Positions 42,248 to 51,481 of a stretch of 64,000 bases of DNA are shown piece by piece. The translations under genes were made by a program, and so were the position numbers. The DNA lies in the NCBI GenBank assembly GCA_964388455.1, contig CAYMAN010000012.1, positions 1 through 64,000 of the forward strand, read 5' to 3'. The stretch comes from JBBRWO01 sp964388455 (GTDB taxonomy: Bacteria; Actinomycetota; Coriobacteriia; Anaerosomatales; JAAXUF01). Within the stretch, counting starts at the first letter, position 1. Every line of letters starts with the position of its first letter. The notes under the pieces are model-generated. The model did not search any database and had not been told where the DNA came from. It saw only the letters and a program-made list of their open reading frames with translations.

Positions 42248-45200
42248 CGCCGTTGTGTGTCGTATTCGCAGGAGCTGCCGTGCCGCGCTGAGCTTCGTGC
42301 TCGCGACGGCCCTGCTCCCTCTGCCCTCTGCCGTGGGCGGAACACTGGGCAGCGCGTTTGCCGCTCCGGTTTCGGTGCCGTTCTATGCGATCGATGCGTA
42401 CCCGGACAACTCGACGTCCGTGCGGGCCCCCCAAGGGGTTACGGTGGCGCCGAACAACGACGTGATCATCGCTGACACCGGTAACCATCGGGTTCGCATA
42501 CTCGACTCTACGGGCATGCTCAAAGCCAGCTTCGGTTCGAAGGGTTCGACGACCGGTAGACTACTCAATCCTGGCGCTGTCGCGTTGGGTCCGGACGACC
42601 TTATTTACGTCGCCGATACGGGGAACAGCCGCGTGCAAGTGTTCGAGCGCGATGGGACGTTCGTCCGGGCGTGGGGCTCTAGAGGCATCGCAAACGGACA
42701 GTTCGCGTTCCCGGAGGGCATTGCCGTGGGCGTGGACGGCCGTGTATATGTGAGCGACACGGAGAACGCGCGAGTCGCCGTCTTTTCGGCGACCGGTGCG
42801 TTTCTGGAGACGTGGGGCGACAGTCCTGGTCAATTTGATCGACCCTCGGGGATCGCTGTTGACTCCGCGGGGTACGTGTATGTCGTAGATTCAAACAAGC
42901 GGCAGGTTATGAAGTTCGAGCCTAGCGTCTCCCGGACGTCCACCAACTGGGGCTGGACGGATACTAGTACGCCCCGGGTATCGCGGTATACGAGTCCAAC
43001 TGGGATCTCGCTCTCGCAAGACGGCAACAGTCTGATTATCGCCGACACCGGTAACTTCAGAATCGAACGTTGTGAGCTTGACGGTGATGTCCTCGAGTCA
43101 CTTGGGGCATTGCCAGACAACCTGATGTGGTCACTGTTCGACAGTCCCAGATCGGGTGCGATGAACTCCACGGGAACCTTGGTCATTGCGGATACCGGCA
43201 ATGATCGGATTCAGCGCCGGTCTCCCGCGGGAACATGGGCGGCTCCGTGGTCGACACCTAGTACGATGACCCCAAATCTGTCGGCACCCGAGGCGGTCGC
43301 GGCGGATCTAAGCACGGGAGTCAACTACGTCGCAGATACGGGCAATTCGCGCATCCTGAAGTACGGCGTGTCCGGCGACTACCTGGGAACAGTCGCGGGT
43401 CCGGGTCCCGGTCCGGGTCAGGTGTCGTCACCCAAGGGCTTGCTTGTGTTAGCGGATGGGACGTTGCTCGTGTCGGACACCGGCAACAACCGAATCCAGC
43501 GCTACAGTGCAGCCGGCAGCTACCTCGGATCGTTTGGACAGGTGGCCGGGGCAGGTCAGGTATCGGCGCCGCGCGGCCTCGCGGTCTCGGATTCGGGAAC
43601 GCTGTTTGTAGCCGATACGGGCAAGAACCGAGTCGCGAAGTTCAGTACTGCGACATGGCTGTACGAGTCGATGATCGGATCTGCGACGGCGGGTTCCGCG
43701 CTAGGGCAGTTCAACCAGCCCCGTGGAGTCGCTGTGTCCGGTGACGTGCTGTGGGTGGCAGACACGGGCAACAATCGTGTGCAGAAGTTCGCTGCCACAT
43801 CCGGTGCCTATCTGGGCAAGGTGGGTTCGCGTGGAGTGAACGTGGGTCAAATGTACCAGCCGGCAGCAGTCATGGCGGATGGCACGGAGGTCGTTGTTGC
43901 CGATACCGGCAATAACAGGCTCGTGCGCTACGCCGACAACCTGACCCTGCTTTCGACGTACGACGGAACAAACACGCGGGTCGGCAGCATGTGGGAACCC
44001 GCATCGCTTGTGCCGACGCAGGACGGCCGCACGCTGGCACTTGAGCGCGCGGGATGTCGCATACAGGTCCTACTGCGCGACGGTATTGCACCTGTCACAA
44101 CCGTAACGAGCACCGCATCCGGCCCCACACGCGCGGCGACCGTCAGGCTGACGTTCTCGGCAACCGATGTCGGCTCCGCGGTGGCCGGAACTTACGCACG
44201 CGTGGACGGCGTGGCGCAGCCCGTCTCGGGTTCGCTGGACCTTTCGGTCGAGGGTACACATACGGTAGCGTTCTGGTCGGTCGATCTAGCCGAGAACCTA
44301 GAGTCCGAGCAGACGACGCAAGTCGTCATCGACCGCACTGCGCCGGTGGGTACCATGCAGGTCGCCGGTGGCTCTTCTGTGACCTCGATGACCGCCGTCG
44401 CGGTCTCCTCGGCAGTGAGCGGCGTGAACCAGATGCGAATCGCGGTCGACACCGCGCCGGTCTCGGCTTGGGTCGCCTACAGCACCGCGGCCACCGCGAC
44501 CCTGCCGGCAGTTGACGGCACGCACACCGTGTATGCCGAGTACCGTGACGAGGCTGGTAACGTACGGTCTCTTGAGCGTGATATTCTGCTGGACCGAGTG
44601 GGTCCCACGTTGACCGGACTGACCTCACCAACGCACCCGACAGGGCTGCCTACGTGGGGCCCCGGTGAGCTGAACTGGAGTGTACCTTCCGATCCCAGCG
44701 GCATCGCCGGATATGCTGTCTCGATCGACGTCAATCCGGTGGGGGCGCCGACGGCCTCAATCACGACATCGTCCACGGCATTCATGTTCTCGGCACTCAC
44801 CTCGGGCACCTGGTATGCACACGCGATGGCACGCGACCGTGCCGGTAACTGGGGACCGGTGGCCTCGATCTCACTCGAGGGACGCTCGGACTTTGGGGCG
44901 CCTGAGACCATCGCGACCGGTGTACCGTCGCGGGAAACCTCGGCCAACGTCACTGTCGCACTCACCGCGACCGACACCGTCTCAGGTCCGGCCGGCATCC
45001 GACACCGCAAAGATGGTGGAGCGGAGACGACGTATACGGCTCCGATCGCCTTTACGACCGAGGGAGCACACACGCTGTCGTTCTACGCTCTCGACAGGGC
45101 GGGCAATGTCGAGCTCGAGCAAGACGTCGCGTTCCGAATTGACCGTACCGCCCCAGTGGGAGCCATGCAGCTTGCCGGTGGTTCTTCTGTGACCTCGAAG

Positions 45201-47390
45201 ACCGCCATCGCGGTCTCGTCGGCAGTGAGCGGCGCGAACCAGATGCGAATCGCGGTTGATACCGCGCCCGCCTCGACTTGGGTCACCTACAGCAATGCAG
45301 CCACAGTGATGTTGCCTGCATTAGACGGCACGCACACCGTGTACGCCGAGTATCGTGACGAGGCCGGTAACGTACTGTCGCTCCAGCGCGATATTCGGCT
45401 CGACCGCACGGGACCGACTGTCGTGAGGCTCACGTCTTCCTCACACCTTCCCGGCGTGCCGACGTGGGGAACCGCCGAGCTCTCCTGGGATTCGGCGACC
45501 GACCCCAGCGGTGTCACCGGATATGCGATCTCGATTGACTCGGACCCGGCAGGCGTGCCGACAAAGACGATCACGACCTCCCAGCTGACTACAACGTTCC
45601 CGACGCTTGCCACCGGCACGTGGTACGTCCACGCCATGGCGCGTGACGAGCTCGGCAACTGGGGACCGGTGACTTCGATCGCGCTCGAGGGACGCTCGGA
45701 TGTCACCCCGCCCGAGACCACGGCGACAGGTGTACCGATCGGACCGTCTCCGACCGCGGTCACAATCAGCTTGGAGTCAACCGATACGGTGTCAGGTGTC
45801 GAAACCATCTACTACCGGCGTGATGGCGGAATCGAGAGCGTGTACACGACGCCATTGAGGTTCTCGAGCGAAGGGGCGCATGCACTTACGTTTCGCGCAG
45901 TCGACCACGCAGGAAACAGCGAGTTGGAGCAGTCTATCGCGTTCGCGATCGACTACCTTGCCCCCGTTGGCACGTTTGCGTTGGATGCTGCTGCGGCCCT
46001 CACGGCCACGACGACGGTCAATGTTCTTTCGTCAGTCGAGGGTGCGAACCAGATGCGAATTGCGGTCGATACCGCGCCCGCCTCGGCCTGGGTCGCCTAC
46101 AACACGGCAGCTACGGTGACGTTGCCTGCAGTAGATGGCACGCACACCGTGTACGCCGAGTACCTTGACGAAGCCGGCAACGTGCTCTTGCTTGAAGCAG
46201 ACATCCGCCTCGACCGCACGGGACCGACTGTCGTGGGGCTCACGTCTTCCTCTCACCTTCCCGGCGTGCCGACATGGGGATCCGTTCGCGTCGCGTGGGA
46301 TGCAGCGACCGATCTCAGCGGCGTCACTGGATACGCGATCTCGATTGACTCGGACCCGGCAGGCGTGCCGACAAAGACGATCACGGCCTCCCAGTTGACC
46401 ACAACGTTCCCGACGCTTCCCACCGGCAGATGGTACGTCCACGCCATGGCGCGTGACGGGCTCGGCAACTGGGGACAGGTGACCTCGATCGCACTTGAGG
46501 GACGCTCGGACTTTGGAGCGCCTCAGACCACAGCGACCGGTGTACCGTCGCGTGAAACCTCGGCCAACGTCACCGTGGCGCTGAGCGCGACAGACACCGT
46601 CTCCGGCCCTGCCGGTATCCGGTATCGCAAGGACGGGGGAGTGGAGACGACGTACACGGCTCCGATCATCTTCACGATCGAGGGAAAGCACGCGGTCTCG
46701 TTCCGCGCCGTCGACAATGCCGGCAACCTTGAAGCCGCGCAGGTCGTCGTGTTCACCATCGACCGCACCAAGCCGCGCGTGAGTCAGCCGGCGTACGCCG
46801 CTCGACCGGCGGGAGACACGCTCCTCGTCGCTTGGAGCTCGGCGCCGGATCTATCGGGAGTCGTCGGGTATGCGATTGCATTCGATACGTCGCCTGCCAC
46901 GGTCCCGGCCGCGATTGTCGCCACGGATCGTGCGGAGTTCGCGTTTCCTGCGTCTAGCAGGCAACGATATCTGCATATCAGGGCTATCGATGCTGCCGGC
47001 AACTGGGGCGATGTCGTGCACTTCGACACGTGGCCCAAGCCTGTTCGGCTGTCTCGGCCGACTGTCGTGCGAGCCGGCGGCACTCCGCGCCCGCTTGTGT
47101 TCACGGTGACCGGGTCGATCGAGTCGTCGGCAGCCACTGGGGTGGTGCGCGTCGTTCTCGAGCGCCGGACTGCTGGTGGTGCATGGAAGACGTATCGCGT
47201 GCTCGAAAACGTGCCACTGCGACCGGTCGCTGGTACGAACCGTGCGGCCTACAGATCGGAACGAATCACGTTCAGAACGCCTCGTTATGTGCCTCGCGGT
47301 AGCGAGTGGCGTGCGCGCACGGTGTGGGCAGGAAACGGTGTGCTGAGGCCGGTAGGAAGCGCCTATTCCAGGGTGATACGGCTTCGCTGA
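42207..47390 (+). CDS. Giant secreted NHL-propeller / Ig-like repeat protein
   Basis: About 1727 residues. After a signal peptide (RIRRSCRAALSFVLATALL...FAA) there are eleven NHL blades, each ending ADTGNxRV or a variant (about residues 55-610). These are followed by Ig-like/OmpL47-type modules in three and a partial 270-residue repeats (VDGTHTVYAEYRDEAGNV, DRTAPVGTMQ, FxAVDxAGNLE). A C-terminal beta domain of about 120 residues ends in VIRLR. No sortase motif or final membrane span is seen. It is probably an extracellular adhesin or scaffold. The start is uncertain: ATG 42207 overlaps the previous gene by 41 bases, and GTG 42255 gives a more compact signal peptide. No clear ribosome site exists for either. 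Confidence 0.83.
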   Translation: MQSTTSIRLFRVSDAVVCRIRRSCRAALSFVLATALLPLPSAVGGTLGSAFAAPVSVPFYAIDAYPDNSTSVRAPQGVTVAPNNDVIIADTGNHRVRILDSTGMLKASFGSKGSTTGRLLNPGAVALGPDDLIYVADTGNSRVQVFERDGTFVRAWGSRGIANGQFAFPEGIAVGVDGRVYVSDTENARVAVFSATGAFLETWGDSPGQFDRPSGIAVDSAGYVYVVDSNKRQVMKFEPSVSRTSTNWGWTDTSTPRVSRYTSPTGISLSQDGNSLIIADTGNFRIERCELDGDVLESLGALPDNLMWSLFDSPRSGAMNSTGTLVIADTGNDRIQRRSPAGTWAAPWSTPSTMTPNLSAPEAVAADLSTGVNYVADTGNSRILKYGVSGDYLGTVAGPGPGPGQVSSPKGLLVLADGTLLVSDTGNNRIQRYSAAGSYLGSFGQVAGAGQVSAPRGLAVSDSGTLFVADTGKNRVAKFSTATWLYESMIGSATAGSALGQFNQPRGVAVSGDVLWVADTGNNRVQKFAATSGAYLGKVGSRGVNVGQMYQPAAVMADGTEVVVADTGNNRLVRYADNLTLLSTYDGTNTRVGSMWEPASLVPTQDGRTLALERAGCRIQVLLRDGIAPVTTVTSTASGPTRAATVRLTFSATDVGSAVAGTYARVDGVAQPVSGSLDLSVEGTHTVAFWSVDLAENLESEQTTQVVIDRTAPVGTMQVAGGSSVTSMTAVAVSSAVSGVNQMRIAVDTAPVSAWVAYSTAATATLPAVDGTHTVYAEYRDEAGNVRSLERDILLDRVGPTLTGLTSPTHPTGLPTWGPGELNWSVPSDPSGIAGYAVSIDVNPVGAPTASITTSSTAFMFSALTSGTWYAHAMARDRAGNWGPVASISLEGRSDFGAPETIATGVPSRETSANVTVALTATDTVSGPAGIRHRKDGGAETTYTAPIAFTTEGAHTLSFYALDRAGNVELEQDVAFRIDRTAPVGAMQLAGGSSVTSKTAIAVSSAVSGANQMRIAVDTAPASTWVTYSNAATVMLPALDGTHTVYAEYRDEAGNVLSLQRDIRLDRTGPTVVRLTSSSHLPGVPTWGTAELSWDSATDPSGVTGYAISIDSDPAGVPTKTITTSQLTTTFPTLATGTWYVHAMARDELGNWGPVTSIALEGRSDVTPPETTATGVPIGPSPTAVTISLESTDTVSGVETIYYRRDGGIESVYTTPLRFSSEGAHALTFRAVDHAGNSELEQSIAFAIDYLAPVGTFALDAAAALTATTTVNVLSSVEGANQMRIAVDTAPASAWVAYNTAATVTLPAVDGTHTVYAEYLDEAGNVLLLEADIRLDRTGPTVVGLTSSSHLPGVPTWGSVRVAWDAATDLSGVTGYAISIDSDPAGVPTKTITASQLTTTFPTLPTGRWYVHAMARDGLGNWGQVTSIALEGRSDFGAPQTTATGVPSRETSANVTVALSATDTVSGPAGIRYRKDGGVETTYTAPIIFTIEGKHAVSFRAVDNAGNLEAAQVVVFTIDRTKPRVSQPAYAARPAGDTLLVAWSSAPDLSGVVGYAIAFDTSPATVPAAIVATDRAEFAFPASSRQRYLHIRAIDAAGNWGDVVHFDTWPKPVRLSRPTVVRAGGTPRPLVFTVTGSIESSAATGVVRVVLERRTAGGAWKTYRVLENVPLRPVAGTNRAAYRSERITFRTPRYVPRGSEWRARTVWAGNGVLRPVGSAYSRVIRLR
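44071..47035 (+). repeat. 810-bp in-frame tandem repeats inside the NHL/Ig-like gene
   Basis: Corresponding bases recur at exactly 810-base steps: the GACGCTCGGA block is at 44881, 45691 and 46501, and the CAGATGCGAAT block recurs at 44430, 45240 and 46050. The units are 44071-44880, 44881-45690, 45691-46500 and a partial unit from 46501. Each codes for 270 residues. The start of the partial unit (46501-46560) is closer to unit 2 than to unit 3, suggesting recombination or gene conversion among units. Confidence 0.85.
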
Positions 47391-47504
47391 GAGACACGCT
47401 TGGCACATCGGCGGTACAAGATTCATGCTGCAGGTGGTCTAACGCCCCCCGAATGCTGCACTATGGACGCTATGTATCCGCGTCGAGGCGAGGACTGACG
47501 GTCG

Positions 47505-48893
47505 ATGATTACTGACATCCGTTTTGGAACCGACGGCTGGCGCGCCGTGATCGGCGCCGACTTCACCTACGACAGCCTGAGGCGTGTCGCCGATGCTGCA
47601 GGACGTGTCTTCTCGGCCGAGAACCCCGGCGGCACCATAATCGTTGGCTACGACACACGCTTCGAGGCCGAGTCGTTCGCTCGAGCCGCCGCTGAGGTGC
47701 TCGCATCGCACGGGCTGCGTGTGATCGTTTCCGCTGCGTACCTTCCGACCCCTGCGCTTTGCTGGTCGGTGGCTCGTGATGAGGCCGCCGTGGGCGGCGT
47801 GATGCTCACAGCCAGTCACAACCCCGCCGAGTACCTCGGCTTCAAGCTCCGTATGGCAGACGGCGGGGCCTCTCCGGTCGCATTCACCGAGCGCGTCGAG
47901 GCGGCGCTCATCGATGCCGTGCCGAGCGCCCGTGGTGAGTACGAGGTCGTCGACCTCGTCAGCCCATACCTCGCGAACCTCCGCGGCCTCGTCGATGCTG
48001 ACGCGATCGCTGCAGCCGGCCTGCGCGTCATCGTCGACCCGCTCTACGGCGCCGGCCAGACCTACCTCGCAGATACCCTCCGCAGCCTCGGCGTCGATGT
48101 GACCGAGGTGCACGACCAGCGCAATCCCGGCTTCGGCGGCCTTCACCCGGAGCCGATCATCCCCTGGATCGACCCCACTCGCGATCTTGTCCGAGAAGGC
48201 GGCTACGACGCCGCGTTCGTGACCGACGGCGATGCCGATCGCATCGGCGCCGTGGATCGTGACGGCGAGTTCGTGAGTCCGCACCGCATCATCGGCCTCG
48301 TTGCCGGCCATCTCGTCGAGGACAAGGGCCAGACCGGCCGCATCGTCAAGACGCTGTCGACCTCGGTGCTTGTCGACCGCTACGCGCGCCACCTCGGCCT
48401 CGAGGTCACCACGACGCCCATCGGCTTCAAGTGGATCTACGAGGAGATGGTGAAGGGCGACGTCCTCATCGGCGGGGAAGAGAGTGGCGGCATCGGCCTT
48501 CCGGACCACGTGCGCGAGCGCGACGGCCTGCTGATGGCGCTCATGCTCACGGAGATGATGGCGCAGCGCCGCAAGGGCCTTGGCGAGCTCGTCGCCGACA
48601 TGCTCGCGATCACCGGCCCCATGGCTTACAAGCGCGTCGATCTCAAGCTCGCGCCCGAGGTCAAGGACGCGTTCCTCGCGCGCGCAGCCACGATTGCACC
48701 CACAGATGTCGCGGGAGTGCCCGTGCTCGACATCGTGCGCACCGACGGCGTGAAGTTCCTCCTCGCCGACGATGCCTGGCTCCTGTTGCGTCCGTCCGGC
48801 ACCGAGCCCCTGGTTCGCATCTACTCTGAGGCGCCCACCGGTGAGACGGTCGACGCGCTTCTCACAGCGGGCCGCTTGCTGGTCGAAGGCTAG
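47505..48893 (+). CDS. Phosphoglucomutase/phosphomannomutase-family enzyme
   Basis: A 462-residue alpha-D-phosphohexomutase. It opens DIRFGTDGWRAVIGADF, has the catalytic phosphoserine loop TASHNP near residue 103, the metal loop DGDADR near 244, the sugar-binding GEESGG near 324 and the phosphate-binding RPSGTEP near 430. It interconverts hexose-6- and -1-phosphates, supplying galU, manC and rfbF type enzymes. Glucose versus mannose specificity is not resolved. It heads the glycan assembly operon, 15 bases before the GT4 gene. The 114-base gap upstream has no clear promoter. Confidence 0.92.
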   Translation: MITDIRFGTDGWRAVIGADFTYDSLRRVADAAGRVFSAENPGGTIIVGYDTRFEAESFARAAAEVLASHGLRVIVSAAYLPTPALCWSVARDEAAVGGVMLTASHNPAEYLGFKLRMADGGASPVAFTERVEAALIDAVPSARGEYEVVDLVSPYLANLRGLVDADAIAAAGLRVIVDPLYGAGQTYLADTLRSLGVDVTEVHDQRNPGFGGLHPEPIIPWIDPTRDLVREGGYDAAFVTDGDADRIGAVDRDGEFVSPHRIIGLVAGHLVEDKGQTGRIVKTLSTSVLVDRYARHLGLEVTTTPIGFKWIYEEMVKGDVLIGGEESGGIGLPDHVRERDGLLMALMLTEMMAQRRKGLGELVADMLAITGPMAYKRVDLKLAPEVKDAFLARAATIAPTDVAGVPVLDIVRTDGVKFLLADDAWLLLRPSGTEPLVRIYSEAPTGETVDALLTAGRLLVEG

Positions 48894-48908
48894 AGGAGCA
48901 GCCGCCGG

Positions 48909-50096
48909 ATGCCGCTCCCCGCAGACCGCGCCCTGCGCGTCACGATGGTGAACAAGTACTATTCGCCGCCGCATCTGGGCGGCGTGGAGACCGTCGTGCG
49001 GTATCTCTCGGAGGGCCTCGTCGCCCACGCGAACGCCGAGGTGACCGCGATCGTCTGCAATGAATCCCGCTCCCGCATCGAGGAGACCATCGCCGGTGTC
49101 CGGGTTCAGCGGCTTCCTCGGCAGTTCGCACTGTCCTCGGCACCGATCGCGCTGGCGATGCCGGGAGTGCTACGCGCGGCCGCGCGCTCGGTCACGCCGC
49201 CGGACATCATCCACCTCCACCAGCCGTACCCATGGGGCGATCTGGCGTGGCTTCAAGCGAGCCCGGACGTGCCCACCCTCGTCTCCTACCACAGCGACAT
49301 CGTGCGCCAGAAGCGTCTGCTCGCGGCGTACAAGCCGTTTCTCGAGCGCGTGCTCGACCGCGCCGACCTGATCGTGACCTCATCGCCCAATATGATCGCG
49401 AACTCGCCCTTCCTCGCGCCCCGCGCCGAGAAGTGCCGCGTCGTCGACTATGGCCTCCACGTAGAGGAGATCGCCGAGCCCACGACGGAAGTCCGCGCTC
49501 ATGCAGATCGTATCCGCGCCGAGCACGCCGGCCGCAGAATCGTCCTGTTCGTTGGACGCCTCGTGTACTACAAAGGCGCCGATGTGCTCGTCCGCGCCAT
49601 GGCGAGCATCGACGCCGACCTCGTGCTCATCGGATGCGGTCCGCTCGAGAGCGAGCTGCGCGAGATCGCGGTCGCTGCAGGTATCGCAGAACGCGTCAGC
49701 TTCCTCGCACCACTCGACGACGCCGGCCTCTCGGCCCACTACCATGCAGCCGATGTCTTTGCGCTGCCCAGCGTCGCTGCGAGTGAGGCGTTCGGTCTCG
49801 TGCAGATAGAGGCCCACGCGGCGGGGACACCCGCGGTCTCGACCGACCTGCCCACCAGCGTGCCCTACGCAAATCTTCATGATGTCACCGGGTTGACGGT
49901 GTCGGTCGGCAGCGTCTCCGAGCTGACCGCCGCGCTCAATCTCCTGGTCACCGACGACGCCCTCCGCCAACGTCTGGGCCGCCAGGCGCAGGAACGAGCC
50001 CTCTCGCAGTTCACCATTCCGCGCATGGTCGAAGGTCACCTTTCGGCATATTCTGAGGCTATCGAACGACACGCCGCGAAGAGGGGGAGGGGCTAG
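48909..50096 (+). CDS. GT4 family glycosyltransferase
   Basis: A 395-residue GT-B enzyme. Features: VNKYYSPPHLGGVETVVRYL near the N-terminus, HLHQPYPWGDLAW and SYHSDIVRQ in the acceptor half, FVGRLVYYKGADVLV opening the donor half, and ASEAFGLVQIEAHAAGTPAV with the EX7E motif near residue 300. It lies between the hexomutase and the initiating phosphotransferase, one base apart from the latter, and presumably adds an early sugar of the lipid-linked glycan. Confidence 0.88.
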   Translation: MPLPADRALRVTMVNKYYSPPHLGGVETVVRYLSEGLVAHANAEVTAIVCNESRSRIEETIAGVRVQRLPRQFALSSAPIALAMPGVLRAAARSVTPPDIIHLHQPYPWGDLAWLQASPDVPTLVSYHSDIVRQKRLLAAYKPFLERVLDRADLIVTSSPNMIANSPFLAPRAEKCRVVDYGLHVEEIAEPTTEVRAHADRIRAEHAGRRIVLFVGRLVYYKGADVLVRAMASIDADLVLIGCGPLESELREIAVAAGIAERVSFLAPLDDAGLSAHYHAADVFALPSVAASEAFGLVQIEAHAAGTPAVSTDLPTSVPYANLHDVTGLTVSVGSVSELTAALNLLVTDDALRQRLGRQAQERALSQFTIPRMVEGHLSAYSEAIERHAAKRGRG

Positions 50097-51467
50097 ATGT
50101 CACGTTCGAAGTTCATCGCGCTCTCCATCGCCCTGGACGCGTTGTTTGTGCTCGTTGGCTATGTGCTTGCGCTGCTCATCTGGCTGCGCGGGCTGCCGGC
50201 GTACAACCTCAACGCGTTCATCGCGCTCTCCCCACTGATCGTTCTCGCGTACGTGGTCTCAGGCTGGATCTACGGCCTCTATGACCCCGAGCGCGCCGAC
50301 ACAGCGTGGGCGGTTGTCCGCTTCACGGCTGCCGCGACGTTCCTCGGCACCGTCCTCACCTTGGCACTTGCCTACCTCGGTGGTCCGCTGACGCGCGCCA
50401 TGCCTCGTCCCGCGCCGCTGATCGCGTGGTTCGTCATCATCGTCTTGCTCATCTCGTGGCGTGCGATCTTCCTGCGTTTTGGCAGCGTCAAGTGGCCCGA
50501 ACAGCGTGTGATCATCGTGGGCACCAGCCCAGCCTCGGTCGAGCTGGCCGCCGAGGTTGAGCGCCGCTCCAAGTGGGGCTGGAAGGTCACCGGACTCGTC
50601 GACCCGTCCACAGACCCCTCGGCCACGTACGCCGAGCAGATCGGCGGCTACCCGGTGCTGGGCAACGCCGCCCAGATCGCAGGTGTCGCTCGTGCACACG
50701 GTGCAACCCGCGTGATCGTGGTCAGCCCTGTGGCCCTGCGTGAGCTCGTCGAGTCGCTCGTCCTCGCCGATGAACTCTCCGTGCGTGTCGACGTGGTTCC
50801 GGAGCTCTACGAGATATTCATCGGCACCGTCGACGCGATCGTCGGCGATGTCCCGCTCATGGAGATCACGCGCTCGACGGTCCCTCAGTACCAGCCTGCC
50901 GCAAAACGTGCCATCGACTTCATCGGTGCGCTGGTAGTCCTGATCGTCCTCAGCCCGGTTCTTCTGATCGCCGCCATTGCCATTCTGGTCACCGACGGCG
51001 GGCCGGTTCTGTTCTCGCAAGAGCGCGCCGGTAAGCACCTCAAGCCGTTCCCGGTCTACAAGCTCCGTACGATGGTCAAGGATGCCGAGCGACTGTCCGG
51101 TCCCGTACTCGCCGATGAGGACGATCCCCGCATCACGCGGGTGGGACGCTTCCTGAGGCAGTCGCGCATCGATGAGCTGCCGCAGCTCTTCAACATCCTC
51201 AAGGGGCAGATGAGCTTCGTCGGGCCGCGTCCCGAGCGACCTTTCTTCGTTGAGCAGTACTTGACGGAGATTCCCGGCTACCAAGAACGGTTCAACGTGA
51301 AGCCAGGCGTTACCGGGCTCGCACAGGTCAGTGGCGGCTACGCGACGACTCCGGAACGTAAACTGAAGTACGACCTGATTTATATGTATCATCAGAACCT
51401 GGCCATGGACGTACAGATCGTGGCAGAGACCTTGCGAGTCGTGCTGACAGGGCGCGGCGCGAGATAA
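50097..51467 (+). CDS. Polyprenyl-phosphate sugar-1-phosphate transferase (WbaP/WcaJ family)
   Basis: A 456-residue polyisoprenyl-phosphate hexose-1-phosphate transferase that starts lipid-linked glycan assembly. Four N-terminal spans (residues 8-110), a Rossmann-like CoA-binding-type middle domain (VIIVGTSPASVELAAEV near 140) and a further span near 280 lead into the catalytic domain: FSQERAGKHLKPFPVYKLRTM, DELPQLFNILKGQMSFVGPRPE and PGVTGLAQVSG. All conserved blocks of the family are present. The sugar is unknown. It follows the GT4 stop directly. Confidence 0.92.
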   Translation: MSRSKFIALSIALDALFVLVGYVLALLIWLRGLPAYNLNAFIALSPLIVLAYVVSGWIYGLYDPERADTAWAVVRFTAAATFLGTVLTLALAYLGGPLTRAMPRPAPLIAWFVIIVLLISWRAIFLRFGSVKWPEQRVIIVGTSPASVELAAEVERRSKWGWKVTGLVDPSTDPSATYAEQIGGYPVLGNAAQIAGVARAHGATRVIVVSPVALRELVESLVLADELSVRVDVVPELYEIFIGTVDAIVGDVPLMEITRSTVPQYQPAAKRAIDFIGALVVLIVLSPVLLIAAIAILVTDGGPVLFSQERAGKHLKPFPVYKLRTMVKDAERLSGPVLADEDDPRITRVGRFLRQSRIDELPQLFNILKGQMSFVGPRPERPFFVEQYLTEIPGYQERFNVKPGVTGLAQVSGGYATTPERKLKYDLIYMYHQNLAMDVQIVAETLRVVLTGRGAR

Positions 51468-51481
51468 GAGGAGTCAAACGC

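Noticed and set aside
47439..49028. 529-codon minus-strand open frame opposite the hexomutase
   Set aside because: The plus-strand frame carries all catalytic motifs of the hexomutase; the antisense product is unrelated to any family I recognise.
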